A DNA stretch of 33,163 nucleotides from Bacteroidales bacterium (lineage in GTDB: Bacteria > Bacteroidota > Bacteroidia > Bacteroidales > F082). The notes under the pieces were generated by a model that saw only the letters and a list, made by a program, of their open reading frames with translations, did no database searches and was not told the origin of the DNA. Each line of letters opens with the position of its first letter. The stretch's first letter is position 1. Of the stretch, positions 1-9,518 are shown piece after piece. Location: contig JAFYNJ010000014.1 of the NCBI GenBank assembly GCA_017549805.1, positions 1-33,163 of the forward strand, given 5' to 3'. The translations under genes and the position numbers were made by a program.

Positions 1-144
1 CTCTAAATTGGACTGCGAATCCAAGTTGTGAACGGCCTACTTGCTTAGCTCCATAAAGATACTTCCTTTTTTCATATACTGCTGTACTTTCTGTTATTTT
101 CTATTCTTTCCGGTGTTCGCCGGTTCGGTACTCTAAACTTTCCT

Positions 145-152
145 TATCTTTG
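145..152 (+). promoter_or_regulatory. Bacteroidetes -7 element (TATCTTTG)
   Basis: TATCTTTG matches the Bacteroidetes sigma-ABfr -7 consensus TAnnTTTG. It lies 23 bp before the ATG at 176, so transcription should begin near 159. This argues against a GTG start at 155 for the gene that follows. No good -33 TTTG is visible at the expected spacing; TTCG at 124-127 is the nearest. It probably drives the FISUMP-like/fucosidase/DPP III operon. Confidence 0.6.
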
Positions 153-175
153 CGGTGGACTTAATACCGATCAAA

Positions 176-1654
176 ATGAGAAAGACTTTACTCTTTGCGA
201 TGCTGCTTATCGCTTTGTCAGTTCAAGCACAGGAGGCGGTGACCGTGAAGTTCACTGCAGCTACAGAGACTGGAGGATACGTTCCGTTCACCTCTGTGAT
301 GGTTACAGACCTTACCCAAGGCTGGATGACAATCCTTAATTATCCTGATACAGTACTGGTTCTATCCCAGCCTAATGTGGGTGTGGGAGCGTGGCAAGGC
401 CAGAACTTCAATTTTGGGGCAGCTTTCCCGAACCCATTCAAGGATGAGACTTGCGTGCCTATAGAACTATCTGAGGCTTCGGATGTGTCCTTGCAAGTGA
501 TTCGCGCCGATGGTAAAGTGGTGGCTGCTCGAGATGTGCGTCTGGATTCTGGCCTCCATGATGTGATGGTGCGTCTGTCCACCCCTGGCATGGCATTCTT
601 ACGTGCAGTAACGCCTTATGGCAGTTCAGTGGCTCGATTGGTGTGCATGGGCAATGGCGATGTCGATGACGTAAGTGTGGATTCTGGAAGAGGTTCTACC
701 TTGAAACGCGGCGATAATCCCGGCGTGTTCGAACCGGGCGACCTCATGCGCTATGAGGCATTTCGATCGGTGAGTGGAACGACGATACATAGTACGGTGG
801 TGGAACAAGCACAATACATGAGCGAAACGGTGACCCTTTTCTTTGCAGTGGAGACCCCTGAAGGTGCCATTGACGGCCTATTCACCATCAATGACGAAGG
901 TGGGAAGGTTTTCTTCTCCATGGGTAACCTTCAGTACAATAAGAACAGTGGGGTCTGGTCGTTTATGGAACATCAATATGATATGGTGGAACTCCTTGGA
1001 CAGGATGTGGGAGAGGACTATGCCGATCAAAACATCGTCAGTCTTTTCGGCTGGGGCACCAGTGGCTACAACCATGGTGCTCACTGCTACCAACCCTGGA
1101 ATACCACTCAGTCTTACGAAGACTACCATGCTTACGGCAACCATAACTTCAATCTCGATGACCAGACGGGTCAAGCCGACTGGGGCTACAATGCCATCGC
1201 CAATGGCGGCAACACGGAGCATCTATGGCGCACATTGACCACGGAAGAATGGAACTACGTCTTCGAAACACGAGATACACCCTCGGGTATTCGATTCGCT
1301 AAAGCGCAAGTGGGTAACGTGAATGGAGTGATTCTGCTTCCCGATGACTGGAGTGGCAGTTATTTCAGCCTGAATTTCCCTAATACAACCAATGTGTATT
1401 ACGAAAACAATCCGATTTCATTTGAACAATGGGATATAATTGAGCAATATGGCGCGGTCTTTTTGCCGGCTGCAGGCTACCGTTTGGGTACGGAGGTTCT
1501 CAACACAGGTAGTAGTGGTCATTATTGGTCATCCTCCAACTACAACGAATCTCGCGCAAACTGCGTGTCTATCTTCGATTCCGGCTTGTATCCTCAGGCT
1601 ATCGACTTCAAATATAACGGATTCTCAGTGCGTTTGGTGCAGGTTGCACATTGA
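176..1654 (+). CDS. Secreted FISUMP-like surface protein with internal T9SS-like domain
   Basis: This 492-residue protein begins with a signal peptide ([19 protein letters not shown], cleavage after AQA/Q). The ATG at 176 is chosen because the upstream in-frame GTG at 155 lies at the predicted transcription start. Residues about 75-160 resemble the beta-sandwich found at the C terminus of type IX secretion cargo: FPNPF at 84-88, then a short strand-rich stretch with DGKVV and SGLHDV. Here it is internal. Residues about 230-492 form a FISUMP-like domain common in Bacteroidales: [54 protein letters not shown] and the terminal NGFSVRLVQ. The fold is probably C-type-lectin/sulfatase-modifying-like, which is an inference. 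The exact role is unknown; surface adhesion or glycan binding is plausible. A paralogous C-terminal domain occurs in the gene at 31044. It lies 5 bp before the fucosidase gene. Confidence 0.75.
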   Translation: MRKTLLFAMLLIALSVQAQEAVTVKFTAATETGGYVPFTSVMVTDLTQGWMTILNYPDTVLVLSQPNVGVGAWQGQNFNFGAAFPNPFKDETCVPIELSEASDVSLQVIRADGKVVAARDVRLDSGLHDVMVRLSTPGMAFLRAVTPYGSSVARLVCMGNGDVDDVSVDSGRGSTLKRGDNPGVFEPGDLMRYEAFRSVSGTTIHSTVVEQAQYMSETVTLFFAVETPEGAIDGLFTINDEGGKVFFSMGNLQYNKNSGVWSFMEHQYDMVELLGQDVGEDYADQNIVSLFGWGTSGYNHGAHCYQPWNTTQSYEDYHAYGNHNFNLDDQTGQADWGYNAIANGGNTEHLWRTLTTEEWNYVFETRDTPSGIRFAKAQVGNVNGVILLPDDWSGSYFSLNFPNTTNVYYENNPISFEQWDIIEQYGAVFLPAAGYRLGTEVLNTGSSGHYWSSSNYNESRANCVSIFDSGLYPQAIDFKYNGFSVRLVQVAH

Positions 1655-1659
1655 TCGGC

Positions 1660-3855
1660 ATGAAACGCATCCTCTGGTTCATTGTCACATTCGTTTGGGT
1701 TTCTTTGCTGCTGTCCTGTTCCAAAAAAGCCCAAACGCATGATGTTGTCATGAACTTCGATGCTCCGGCATCCATTTGGGAAGCGTGTATCCCTCTGGGC
1801 AATGGCCATATTGGCATGATGCCTGACGGCGGCCCGTTCCATGAGACCATCACCCTCAACGACATCACACTATGGTCGGGTGCCCCATCGGATGATTCGA
1901 ATCCATTGGCCAAGGAATCGCTTCCCAGAATTCAACAGTTATTGATAGAAGGCAAGAACTACGAGGCCCAACAGTTGATGTATGAGACCTTTGTCTGTGG
2001 AGGAGAAGGCTCGGGGAATGGCCAAGGTGCCAATGTGCCTTTTGGTTGCTATCAGATGCTCGGTTCCTTGTCCCTCGACTATGAACTTGATTCGTCATGC
2101 GTTGTGAACGATTATCGACGGTCACTTGACCTTGGTTCTGCTACTTCATCAGTGGAATATGCCCTTGGGGAACATCATTATACCAGAGAATATTTCATCT
2201 CACGAGAAGATGATGTGGCCGTCATTTACATGACTTCCGACACTGCTTTCAGTCTTGACTTCCATCTCGATCGCCCCGAATGTGCCGAAGCCATCAGGAC
2301 TGGTAACAGTGCCGTCTTGAAAGGCCAACTCCATAGCCATGTTGATGGAGTAGAGGGCATGCGATTCTATGCCAAGGCACTTTTGGTTCCGTCCAACGAT
2401 TCCACAAATGCGACCCTGCTTTTTGCGGCAGCCACCAGCTTTCTGTGCGACAATCCTGAAAAATATGTCAACGAAGCCATTGAAAAAGCCATGGCGCTCG
2501 GCTATGAACAGCTCTATCAAAGGCACTTGAAGTCCTATCGCGAGCTGTATAATAGGGTGGAACTTGACATTAACGACGCCTTGAAAAACGATGTTGGTAA
2601 CATGACACTTCAGGAACATGTGCAGCGTTTCCTTGAGGAAGATGATGCCTGGCTGCCCGTCTGCTATTTCCAATTCGGTAGGTATCTATTGATCAGCTCC
2701 ACGCGTGAGGACTTGTTGCCTCCCAACCTGCAAGGACTTTGGGCGAATACCATCCAAACGCCCTGGAACGGCGACTATCACCTGAATATCAATGTGGAGA
2801 TGAACCACTGGCCCTGCGAGGTTTGCAACCTTTCAGAACTGCATCTACCCTTGATCCGTTATACACAAGGCTTGATGCCATCGGGACGAACGACGGCCGA
2901 TGGCTTTTATGGTGCGCGTGGCTGGACGGCCCATGTGGTTAGCAATCCATGGGGCTTCACCGCTCCGGGCGAGCATCCTTCATGGGGAGCCACCAACACG
3001 GGTGGGGCTTGGCTGGCATTGCATGCATGGCAACACTACCAATTTACGCAGGATACGGCTTTTCTTCGAGAGGTTTTCCCAATGATGAAAGAAGCCGCCT
3101 TGTTCTTCCTCGACATCATGATCGAAGAGCCCGAACATGGCTGGCTGGTCACGGCTCCGACCACTTCCCCAGAGAATGCTTTCTATGATTCAGCAGGTCG
3201 AGAAGTCTCCGTTTGCTTGGGCAGTACGATGGATGTCCAGATCATCAGCGAGCTCTACGATGCCGTTGCCGAAGCCTCGGAAATCCTGCATATAGACAAG
3301 GATTTCAGCGATTCGCTCCAAACAGCCAAATGCCATTTTCCGCCTATACAGGTCAGCGAACAGGGCTATCTCATGGAATGGCTCAAGGACTACCGGGAAG
3401 TGGAACCCCAGCATCGCCATGTGTCACATCTCTTCGGTCTTTATCCGGGATCGACAATCACTAAAAACAAAACGCCGGAGTTGATGGATGCCTGTTGTGA
3501 GACCTTGAAACGCCGAGGCGACGAAGGCACGGGATGGTCCAAGGCATGGAAGATCAACTTTTGGGCGCGACTGGGCGATGGCGACCATGCCTATCTGTTG
3601 CTGAAAAACCTGGTGAAAACCAGCTATCCCAATCTGTTCTGCGCCCATCCTCCTTTCCAAATCGACGGCAACTTTGGCGGTACGGCTGGTATTGCCGAGA
3701 TGCTTTTGCAAAGCCATGATGGCGAAGTCGAACTGCTCCCGGCATTGCCTTCCGCTTGGGAAAATGGCTATTTCAAAGGATTGAAAGCTCGTGGTGGCAA
3801 AACGGTGGATTGTGAATGGAAAAATGGAACAATAACTCACTTAATCATACAATAA
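1660..3855 (+). CDS. GH95 alpha-L-fucosidase (lipoprotein)
   Basis: Glycoside hydrolase family 95 enzyme, 731 residues, expected to remove alpha-1,2-linked L-fucose (some relatives act on L-galactose) from host or plant glycans by inversion. The N terminus is a lipoprotein signal with lipobox LLSC, so the enzyme should be anchored in the outer membrane or periplasm. The start at 1660 is preferred over the in-frame TTG at 1651, which overlaps the previous gene and adds only three residues. The N-terminal GH95 motif GNGHIGMM is followed by [13 protein letters not shown]. By analogy to bifidobacterial AfcA, the catalytic set is visible: N376 and N378 in the [10 protein letters not shown] motif, general acid E505 in TSPEN, and base D669 in QIDGNFGG. 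It is somewhat shorter than many Bacteroides GH95 proteins, mainly in the central linker. Substrate specificity cannot be told from sequence alone. It is 1 bp upstream of the peptidase gene. Confidence 0.9.
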   Translation: MKRILWFIVTFVWVSLLLSCSKKAQTHDVVMNFDAPASIWEACIPLGNGHIGMMPDGGPFHETITLNDITLWSGAPSDDSNPLAKESLPRIQQLLIEGKNYEAQQLMYETFVCGGEGSGNGQGANVPFGCYQMLGSLSLDYELDSSCVVNDYRRSLDLGSATSSVEYALGEHHYTREYFISREDDVAVIYMTSDTAFSLDFHLDRPECAEAIRTGNSAVLKGQLHSHVDGVEGMRFYAKALLVPSNDSTNATLLFAAATSFLCDNPEKYVNEAIEKAMALGYEQLYQRHLKSYRELYNRVELDINDALKNDVGNMTLQEHVQRFLEEDDAWLPVCYFQFGRYLLISSTREDLLPPNLQGLWANTIQTPWNGDYHLNINVEMNHWPCEVCNLSELHLPLIRYTQGLMPSGRTTADGFYGARGWTAHVVSNPWGFTAPGEHPSWGATNTGGAWLALHAWQHYQFTQDTAFLREVFPMMKEAALFFLDIMIEEPEHGWLVTAPTTSPENAFYDSAGREVSVCLGSTMDVQIISELYDAVAEASEILHIDKDFSDSLQTAKCHFPPIQVSEQGYLMEWLKDYREVEPQHRHVSHLFGLYPGSTITKNKTPELMDACCETLKRRGDEGTGWSKAWKINFWARLGDGDHAYLLLKNLVKTSYPNLFCAHPPFQIDGNFGGTAGIAEMLLQSHDGEVELLPALPSAWENGYFKGLKARGGKTVDCEWKNGTITHLIIQ

Positions 3856-3856
3856 A

Positions 3857-5908
3857 ATGAAAAAACTAATGATCTGTATTGGATTGACAGCTGCTTTGAT
3901 GGGCTGTGCCCCGAAGCAACCTGAAAACATCGAACAACCCCAACCGGAAGAATTCAAGTTTCTGGTTGACCAGTTCGCCGACTTGCGCATCATGCGTTAC
4001 CAACTCGACGATTGGGACCAGTTGACGCTGCAGCAGAAGGCTTACGTCTATTACCTTAGCGAAGCCGCCCGCTGCGGTCGCGACATCCTCTTCGACCAGA
4101 ACTTCAAGTACAACCTCTGCATCCGCAAAACCATCGAGGCAGTGCTGAATTCCTATCAAGGCGACCGTGAATGCGCCGATTTCCAGAACTTCCTGGTCTA
4201 TGCCAAATGCGTGTTCTTCAGCAACGGCATCCATCACCATTATGCCGAAGACAAGTTCTTCCCCGAAATCTCTGAAGCTTATTTCGCCGACTTGGTGAAA
4301 GGCAGTGATGTCGCCCTGTTACCCTTGAACGAAAGGGAGACGGTGGATGAATACATAGCCTTCCTTACGCCAGTGGTTTTCGACCGCGATCTCTACAAAA
4401 TGCGCCGTAGCAGTGAGGAGGATATCATCGCCAATTCCGCAGTCAATTTCTACGAAGGTGGCATCACCAAGAAAGAAGTGGAAAGCTTTTACGACAAGAT
4501 GCGTAAACCCAACGATGCCACCCCAATTTCCTATGGCTTGAACTCGAAGTTGGTGAAGGAAAAAGGCAAGATCTATGAGGATGTTTACAAATCCGACGGC
4601 CTTTATGGAGATGCCATCAATGCCATCATTGGTTGGCTGGAGAAAGCCAACGAAGTGGCCGAAAACGACATCCAGCGCGACTATACCCAAAAGCTTATCG
4701 ATTATTACAAGACCGGCGACCTGAAGACTTGGGACGAATACAACATTGCCTGGGTGCAGGACTCAGTCTCGCACATCGACTTTGTGAACGGCTTTATTGA
4801 GGATTACAATGACCCGATGGGCATGAAGGCCACTTGGGAATCCATTGTGGATTACAAGGATCTTGAAGCTACCAAGCGCTCGAACGTCATTGGTGAGAAT
4901 GCCCAGTGGTTTGAGGATCATTCGCCGGTAGATCAGCGTTTCAAGAAGGAACAGTGCAAGGGTGTCTCTGCCAAGAGTATCATCGTCACCGCCTTGGGTG
5001 GTGACTGCTTCCCGTCGCCTCCCATCGGCATCAACTTGCCGAATGCCGATTGGATCCGTAAGGATTACGGCTCCAAGTCGGTGACCATCACCAACCTGAT
5101 GATTGCCTACGACAAGGCCGCTGAAGAATGCCCCAAGAGTGCCTTGAAGGAATTCGCCTATTCCGAGGAAGAAGTCGAGCTTTGCAAAAAATACAGCTCT
5201 GAGACGGACATCGTCCATACCACCTTGCACGAATGCCTCGGCCATGGCTCAGGCAAGCTGTTGCCGACCACCCAGCCCGGTGCTTTGAAGGAATTCAGCT
5301 CCACCTTGGAAGAGGCCCGCGCTGATCTGTTTGGCTTGTATTATCTGGCCGATCCGAAGATGGTGGAACTCGATGTGCTGCCCGATATGGAGGCCTACAA
5401 GGCCGAGTATTGCGGCTATATCCGCAACGGCATGATGACCCAGCTGGCCCGTGTGGAACTGGGCAAGGATGTGACTGAGTCGCACATGCAGAACCGCAAG
5501 CTCATCGCCGAGTGGTGCTATGAGCACGGCCGCGACAACAACGTCATCGAGAAGAAGGTGGAAAACGGCAAGACCTATTTCGTGATTAACGACTACGAAG
5601 CCTTGCGTGACCTGTTTGGCGAGTTGCTGGCCGAAGTGCAGCGCATCAAGAGCGAGGGCGACTATGCCGCTGGCAAGGCCCTGGTCGAGCAATATGCCGT
5701 CAAGGTCGATCCCGAGTTGCATAAGGAGGTCAAGGAGCGTTATGATGCGTTAGGCCTGAAGCCATACGGCGGATTCATCAACCCCGTCATCACTCCTGTC
5801 GAGCAAGACGGCAAGGTGGTGGATTACCAAGTGGAGTATCCTTCAGATTTCGTCGCCGAACATTTGGATCTTGGCAAACGCTATAGCTTCTTGAAGGCCG
5901 TTCATTGA
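3857..5908 (+). CDS. Dipeptidyl peptidase III, M49 family (lipoprotein)
   Basis: This 683-residue zinc exopeptidase of family M49 should remove dipeptides from peptide N termini. The hallmark zinc motif HECLGH lies at residues 458-463, and the third ligand is in LEEARADL (Glu485/486), as in Bacteroides DPP III. The N terminus MKKLMICIGLTAALMGC is a lipoprotein signal (lipobox LMGC), which places the enzyme in the envelope rather than the cytosol. The ATG follows the fucosidase stop codon by one base, so the two are almost certainly co-transcribed. Combined release of fucose and dipeptides suggests glycoprotein (mucin-type) scavenging, but that is inference. The family assignment is firm. Confidence 0.93.
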   Translation: MKKLMICIGLTAALMGCAPKQPENIEQPQPEEFKFLVDQFADLRIMRYQLDDWDQLTLQQKAYVYYLSEAARCGRDILFDQNFKYNLCIRKTIEAVLNSYQGDRECADFQNFLVYAKCVFFSNGIHHHYAEDKFFPEISEAYFADLVKGSDVALLPLNERETVDEYIAFLTPVVFDRDLYKMRRSSEEDIIANSAVNFYEGGITKKEVESFYDKMRKPNDATPISYGLNSKLVKEKGKIYEDVYKSDGLYGDAINAIIGWLEKANEVAENDIQRDYTQKLIDYYKTGDLKTWDEYNIAWVQDSVSHIDFVNGFIEDYNDPMGMKATWESIVDYKDLEATKRSNVIGENAQWFEDHSPVDQRFKKEQCKGVSAKSIIVTALGGDCFPSPPIGINLPNADWIRKDYGSKSVTITNLMIAYDKAAEECPKSALKEFAYSEEEVELCKKYSSETDIVHTTLHECLGHGSGKLLPTTQPGALKEFSSTLEEARADLFGLYYLADPKMVELDVLPDMEAYKAEYCGYIRNGMMTQLARVELGKDVTESHMQNRKLIAEWCYEHGRDNNVIEKKVENGKTYFVINDYEALRDLFGELLAEVQRIKSEGDYAAGKALVEQYAVKVDPELHKEVKERYDALGLKPYGGFINPVITPVEQDGKVVDYQVEYPSDFVAEHLDLGKRYSFLKAVH

Positions 5909-5921
5909 GCCATTACCGTTC

Positions 5922-6105
5922 GCATCCCATGATGGGAGCTAGCTCTAATGGGGTAACCCTTACTGGTCGCACCCCGTTAGGGGTGCTAGCTCTATAGAAA
6001 ACGGTTATCCCAATGATTAAGAGACTCGGCGAGGCTTTGCCTCGCCGAGTCTCTTAGGTTTAATGGTCTTATTCGTTCTATAGAGCTAGCATCCCGAAGG
6101 GATGC
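5922..6105. repeat. Cluster of three small palindromic repeats (REP-like)
   Basis: Three related units occur in the convergent intergenic region. Unit 1 (5922-5947) and unit 2 (5969-5997) are in + orientation and unit 3 (6076-6105) is inverted. Each is a short hairpin joined to the shared tail GCTAGCTCTA (with TAG in units 2 and 3). The hairpin stems are TCCCAT/ATGGGA in unit 1, GCACCCC/GGGGTGC with loop GTTA in unit 2, and GCATCCC/GGGATGC with loop GAA in unit 3. Loop and stem bases change while pairing is kept, which indicates a dispersed palindromic element family. The units bracket the strong hairpin at 6018-6056. Confidence 0.7.
6018..6056. terminator. Bidirectional terminator-like hairpin, 17-bp perfect stem
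   Basis: The left arm 6018-6034 and right arm 6040-6056 are perfectly complementary over 17 bp, with a CTTTG loop (6035-6039). It sits between the convergent DPP III and TonB-receptor genes. Neither side has a strong T tract, so efficiency as an intrinsic terminator is uncertain. Its symmetric location suggests it serves both transcripts. Confidence 0.65.
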
Positions 6106-6110
6106 CTTTA

Positions 6111-8489
6111 TTAAAACCGTAACGTCAGATTTCCCATCACATTGAATCCCGCCATCGGGATGAAACCGATTTGGTAATAGCGGTTGTCATTCGGATGGCC
6201 ATAGCTGTCGCAGATGGCTGAATAAACCCAGCCGCTGGCGGCGTAGCGCTTGTTGAAGATGTTGTTGAGATTTACCTTGAACACGGCTTCTTTCACCATG
6301 TTTTTCGGCTTTAAGGTGTAGCTCAAGCTAACGTTTGAAACTGAGTATTCAGGCAGTGAACGGTCGAGGTTCTCGGTGTTGTCGAGATACATCCTTGAGA
6401 CATAATTGCTGTGCCATGATGCTGCAAAGCCTTTATGATGGAAGGTGACAAAACCATTGAGGATGGCCGAAGGGGAGAAGGCCAAGGTGGAGTTGTCGTA
6501 ATGGATGGTGGTGGTGCCGTTGTCCCAGTCTTCCACCACTTCGTCGAAATCCAAAATCCTGTTCTGGCTCAAAGCCGCATTGGCCTCGATGGTGAGCCAT
6601 TTGGTGGCATTGACACCGGCTTGCAGTTCAACGCCCATCCGATACGAATCCTTAATGTTTGTGGTCAGTGCTTCGCCAATGTCACTCACCTCGCCCGTTT
6701 GCACAAATTGGTCGGTGTAATCCATATAGTAGAAGTTGGCACCAGCTTGCCAGATATTGCCGTTATAGTCGTAACCCAACTCATAGTCAAGAAGCTGTTC
6801 GGGCTTTGGGAAAGGATAGGAGCCGTTGTCGGTGAAGTTGTTGCGCTCAGGTTCGCGGTGGCTCATCGCCACGGAAGCGTAGGCGTGATGGTTGTTCAAA
6901 TCCCATGAAATACCGCCCTTCGGGTTGAAGAAGGGGTAGGTCTCATAGATGTTGAGCGATTGGTTGAAGTATTGACTGTCTTCTTCGTAGAACTTGTCAT
7001 TGATGCCAGTGGTTTTATAGGCCACATAACGGAACTGCAAGTCTCCAAAAACCGTCCATTGATCGGTAATGCTGAAGGTCGCCTTGGCAAAGGCACTTCC
7101 ATCCAACTTGTTGGCATCGGAGTCGTAGTACTTATAGTCGCCGTTGTACAAATACTTTTGGGCGACATCTTCGTTGGCAATATAGGAGATGTATCCGAAA
7201 TGGTTTCCGATAAAACCCTGTAAAGAAATACCGCCAACGACATTCCATCGCTCGTCTTTGTAATTGGCATTCCAAATCATGCCGAAAGTATGCTGTGTGA
7301 GGCCCTTTTTGCGCACAAAATCTGATCTTTTTACGATGCTTCCGTCAGGATAGGTATAGGTCAACCCGAATTTCGAAAGCTTGTTGTTGTAGCGGAACTC
7401 CTCATAATAGCCGTAACCGTAGGTGTAATGTAGCGATGCTGAGGTGGTCCAATGCTCGTCAAGCTCCCAAGCCGCCGAAAGGATGTTGTGGTTCTGCCAG
7501 AAATTGTCGGTGGTGCGATCCCAATAGCTGCCGTCGTTCATTTGGTAGCGTTCGGTGACATAGTTGCCATTCTCGTCTTTCAAGAAATTGCCGTCGTCGT
7601 CATAGAGAAGATGCTCGTAAAGCGAGTTGTATTGTCCTAGTCCGACATTGTACATATCTTGGTAAGTCTTGATGCCTGTCGCTGCGCCATAGGTGCCGTC
7701 CATGAGGCTGAGGTCGTTGTCGCCTGCCGTCACGCCGTTCCAGGCCTGACCGGTTTTTTCGAAGTTGCCGATGTTCTTGTAGCGAAGTTGGAAGTTGTTT
7801 TTATTATAGGTGATGCCTCCGTAATAGCTCCCGCTACGACCTTGTGTGCCGTGGATGAAGCCGTCGGTGCTGGTTTCGTGATAGGCTCCGTCAACGATGA
7901 GATGGTTCCGAAGGAGTCCCGTCGAGGCTTTGACGCCGAAGTTAAGGGTATTGAACGAGCCATAGGAACCTGTAATCTCGGCGCTTGGGGTGACAGAAGG
8001 TATTGCCGTTGACAGGGCCACGGTGCCGCCAAAAGCGCCGTCGCCGTTGGTGGAAGTACCCACGCCACGCTGGATTTGCACATTGCCAAGCAGGGAGCCG
8101 TAGCTGTTCATATTAGCCCAAAAAACGCATTGGTCTTCCGGTGAGTTGAGCGGCACACCGTCGAGGGTGACATTGATGCGTGAATCGCCGGCACCACGGA
8201 TGCGCATATAGCTGGTGCCTGTGCCAACACCGTTTTCGCTCCAGGCGATGATGCCGGGGGTCTTTGCGAAGAGGAAGGGCAGTTCCTGTCCTGTTTTCGA
8301 AAATTCGTTCAGCTCAAGCTTGTTGATGTTGCTGACGGCAAAAGGTGCGTTTTTCTGGACGCGGACACCGCTGACCACCACTTCGTTCAGCAATTCGAAA
8401 TGAGATGTGTCGATGACCGCTTTTTCATTCTGGGCATACGCGTTTGCTGCTAAAAAAAGAGCTGTGATACCAATAAAAATCCTTTTCAT
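6111..8489 (-). CDS. TonB-dependent outer-membrane receptor, predicted thiamin/precursor uptake
   Basis: This 792-residue TonB-dependent receptor has a signal peptide (MKRIFIGITALFLAANAYAQ), then a plug domain at about residues 35-160 (EVVVSGVRV, LPFLFAKTPGI, MRIRGAGDSRINVTLDGVPL, VQIQRGVG), and then a 22-strand-type beta barrel. The barrel ends in an aromatic Phe (NLTLRF), as outer-membrane beta signals do. No N-terminal carboxypeptidase-regulatory domain or SusD partner is present, so it is not a SusC-type glycan importer. A TPP riboswitch in its 5' leader indicates repression by thiamin pyrophosphate. The likely cargo is therefore thiamin, a thiamin phosphate or a pyrimidine/thiazole precursor, as for the TPP-controlled Bacteroides receptor. 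It appears to be a single-gene unit. Confidence 0.9.
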   Translation of the reverse strand: MKRIFIGITALFLAANAYAQNEKAVIDTSHFELLNEVVVSGVRVQKNAPFAVSNINKLELNEFSKTGQELPFLFAKTPGIIAWSENGVGTGTSYMRIRGAGDSRINVTLDGVPLNSPEDQCVFWANMNSYGSLLGNVQIQRGVGTSTNGDGAFGGTVALSTAIPSVTPSAEITGSYGSFNTLNFGVKASTGLLRNHLIVDGAYHETSTDGFIHGTQGRSGSYYGGITYNKNNFQLRYKNIGNFEKTGQAWNGVTAGDNDLSLMDGTYGAATGIKTYQDMYNVGLGQYNSLYEHLLYDDDGNFLKDENGNYVTERYQMNDGSYWDRTTDNFWQNHNILSAAWELDEHWTTSASLHYTYGYGYYEEFRYNNKLSKFGLTYTYPDGSIVKRSDFVRKKGLTQHTFGMIWNANYKDERWNVVGGISLQGFIGNHFGYISYIANEDVAQKYLYNGDYKYYDSDANKLDGSAFAKATFSITDQWTVFGDLQFRYVAYKTTGINDKFYEEDSQYFNQSLNIYETYPFFNPKGGISWDLNNHHAYASVAMSHREPERNNFTDNGSYPFPKPEQLLDYELGYDYNGNIWQAGANFYYMDYTDQFVQTGEVSDIGEALTTNIKDSYRMGVELQAGVNATKWLTIEANAALSQNRILDFDEVVEDWDNGTTTIHYDNSTLAFSPSAILNGFVTFHHKGFAASWHSNYVSRMYLDNTENLDRSLPEYSVSNVSLSYTLKPKNMVKEAVFKVNLNNIFNKRYAASGWVYSAICDSYGHPNDNRYYQIGFIPMAGFNVMGNLTLRF

Positions 8490-8544
8490 TTAATGAACTG
8501 TTTGTTAGTTAATTATAAATGCAAAGGGGAATGTTTGAATCTAT

Positions 8545-8638
8545 CCAATCCCTACGCCGGCATTACCCGGATCAGGTAAGAGGGTATGATCTCAGCCTGT
8601 CTTTCAATCTGCCGTGGCAGATAAGGCACCCCTAATTG
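8545..8638 (-). promoter_or_regulatory. TPP riboswitch (THI element)
   Basis: Read on the minus strand, the leader holds the classical THI-box landmarks in order: GGGGTGCC, a variable hairpin (ATCTGCC/GGCAGAT), CTGAGATCATACC, then CCTGATCCGGGTAATGCC and GGCGTAGGGA. Closing stem P1 can form between CAAT (8635-8638) and ATTG (8546-8549). It lies between the -7 element at 8645-8652 and the receptor ATG at 8489. No intrinsic terminator is seen after it, so control is probably at translation initiation. A CCCC tract at 8526-8529 on the message could pair with the AGGGG of the aptamer, but that is speculative. Confidence 0.95.
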
Positions 8639-8644
8639 ACGCGG

Positions 8645-8652
8645 CAAATATA
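8645..8652 (-). promoter_or_regulatory. -7 promoter element for the riboswitch/TonB receptor
   Basis: On the minus strand the sequence reads TATATTTG, a full match to TAnnTTTG. The expected transcription start falls right at the 5' edge of the TPP aptamer, which supports both calls. Upstream lies an A-rich tract and then a 29-bp palindrome; no -33 TTTG is visible. Confidence 0.7.
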
Positions 8653-8667
8653 CTCTTTTTTTTCTTT

Positions 8668-8696
8668 GTTACTTTTCCATCAATGGGAAAAGTAAC
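8668..8696. repeat. 29-bp palindromic repeat, copy 1
   Basis: The arms GTTACTTTTCC and GGAAAAGTAAC flank a short ATCAATG centre. An identical 29-base sequence is present at 16773-16801. This copy lies between the end of the universal stress gene and the promoter of the TonB receptor. It may act as an insulator or terminator, but it lacks a T tract on the correct side for either transcript. Confidence 0.75.
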
Positions 8697-8699
8697 AAA

Positions 8700-9506
8700 T
8701 CAATTCCTTGGTAAAACCAGTAAGGGAATATGAAGATTGTAGAAATCGTTCTTTGTCACCTTATCCTTGAAGAAGAGATGATAGAAATGACGACGGTGGG
8801 GAATGAACGCCGCCAAGCTGATGTTGTTCTCCTCGCAGAAGGCCTTCATGCTGTCGCGCGGGTTACTGTTGTAAACCAACTTGAACGACAACTCCCCATT
8901 CAGATTCAAATAGCACAGAGTTTGCTCCAGCTCCTTCATCTGTTTCGCGGCCTTGGCGGGATCGCCGTCGATGACAAAACTCACCACATGGAGATGCAGC
9001 TTGTAAGGTTTCAAGATGTCGAACACCTTGGCGATGGATGCCGAATCGCCTTTATCGAAGTTGGTCACATACAACACCTCATTGTTCGGCTTGTAGTGGT
9101 ATTCTTCATGGATGGTCAGCAGCGGCACGGGCGACTTGCTCATCAGGCTTTTCGACATGCTGCCTTCCAGGAAGCCTTTCCTGCCACGACCACGGGTGCC
9201 CATCAGCACCAAGTCGGGTTGGATCTCGCGTGTGACATGCAACAGCTGTTGTTCAGGATAGCCGTCCGTCAGCCTGGTGCTGATCTCTATGTTGTTCAGC
9301 CCTTCTCTTTGGATGGCCTCGTTGAGGAAAGACACACTCTTTTTCATCTCCTCTTCGGCGGCTGTCTTGGCGTCAGTCACCTCGAAGTGGTCCATATAGG
9401 CGTGGAACAGTACGATGGTGCCTCCCGTCGGTCTCAAAAGGTCGAGGGCGTAGGGTACTAACATCTGGTTTTCTTTGCTGAAGTCGGTGGCGAGGATGAT
9501 TTTCAT
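8700..9506 (-). CDS. Universal stress protein, tandem UspA domains
   Basis: This 268-residue protein has two Usp domains. The first starts MKIILATDFSKEN and contains the nucleotide-binding signature GTRGRGRKGFLEGSMS (GxxG...GS pattern, about residues 132-147), so it probably binds ATP. The second domain (about 155-268) is more diverged and lacks a clear glycine-rich loop. It is a cytoplasmic stress-response protein of unknown precise role. It is downstream of and 12 bp from the exporter gene on the same strand, so they likely share the promoter at 10632-10639. Confidence 0.85.
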   Translation of the reverse strand: MKIILATDFSKENQMLVPYALDLLRPTGGTIVLFHAYMDHFEVTDAKTAAEEEMKKSVSFLNEAIQREGLNNIEISTRLTDGYPEQQLLHVTREIQPDLVLMGTRGRGRKGFLEGSMSKSLMSKSPVPLLTIHEEYHYKPNNEVLYVTNFDKGDSASIAKVFDILKPYKLHLHVVSFVIDGDPAKAAKQMKELEQTLCYLNLNGELSFKLVYNSNPRDSMKAFCEENNISLAAFIPHRRHFYHLFFKDKVTKNDFYNLHIPLLVLPRN

Positions 9507-9518
9507 GTTATTAAAGAA

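Noticed and set aside
1-144. Possible 3' end of a minus-strand gene or a small ORF at the left edge
   Set aside because: The longest frames are short, contain stops (for example minus-strand YLYGAKQVGRSQLGFAVQF runs off the edge without a start in the window) and I cannot assign them to a family.
1480-1654. Diversity-generating retroelement variable region in the FISUMP-like C termini
   Set aside because: The two C-terminal domains are not similar at DNA level, there is no reverse transcriptase and no nearby template repeat in the window. The protein-level pattern is kept as a finding only.
8668-8696. Intrinsic terminator for the universal stress gene
   Set aside because: The palindrome is followed by an A-rich rather than T-rich tract in the direction of that gene, so I list it only as a repeat.
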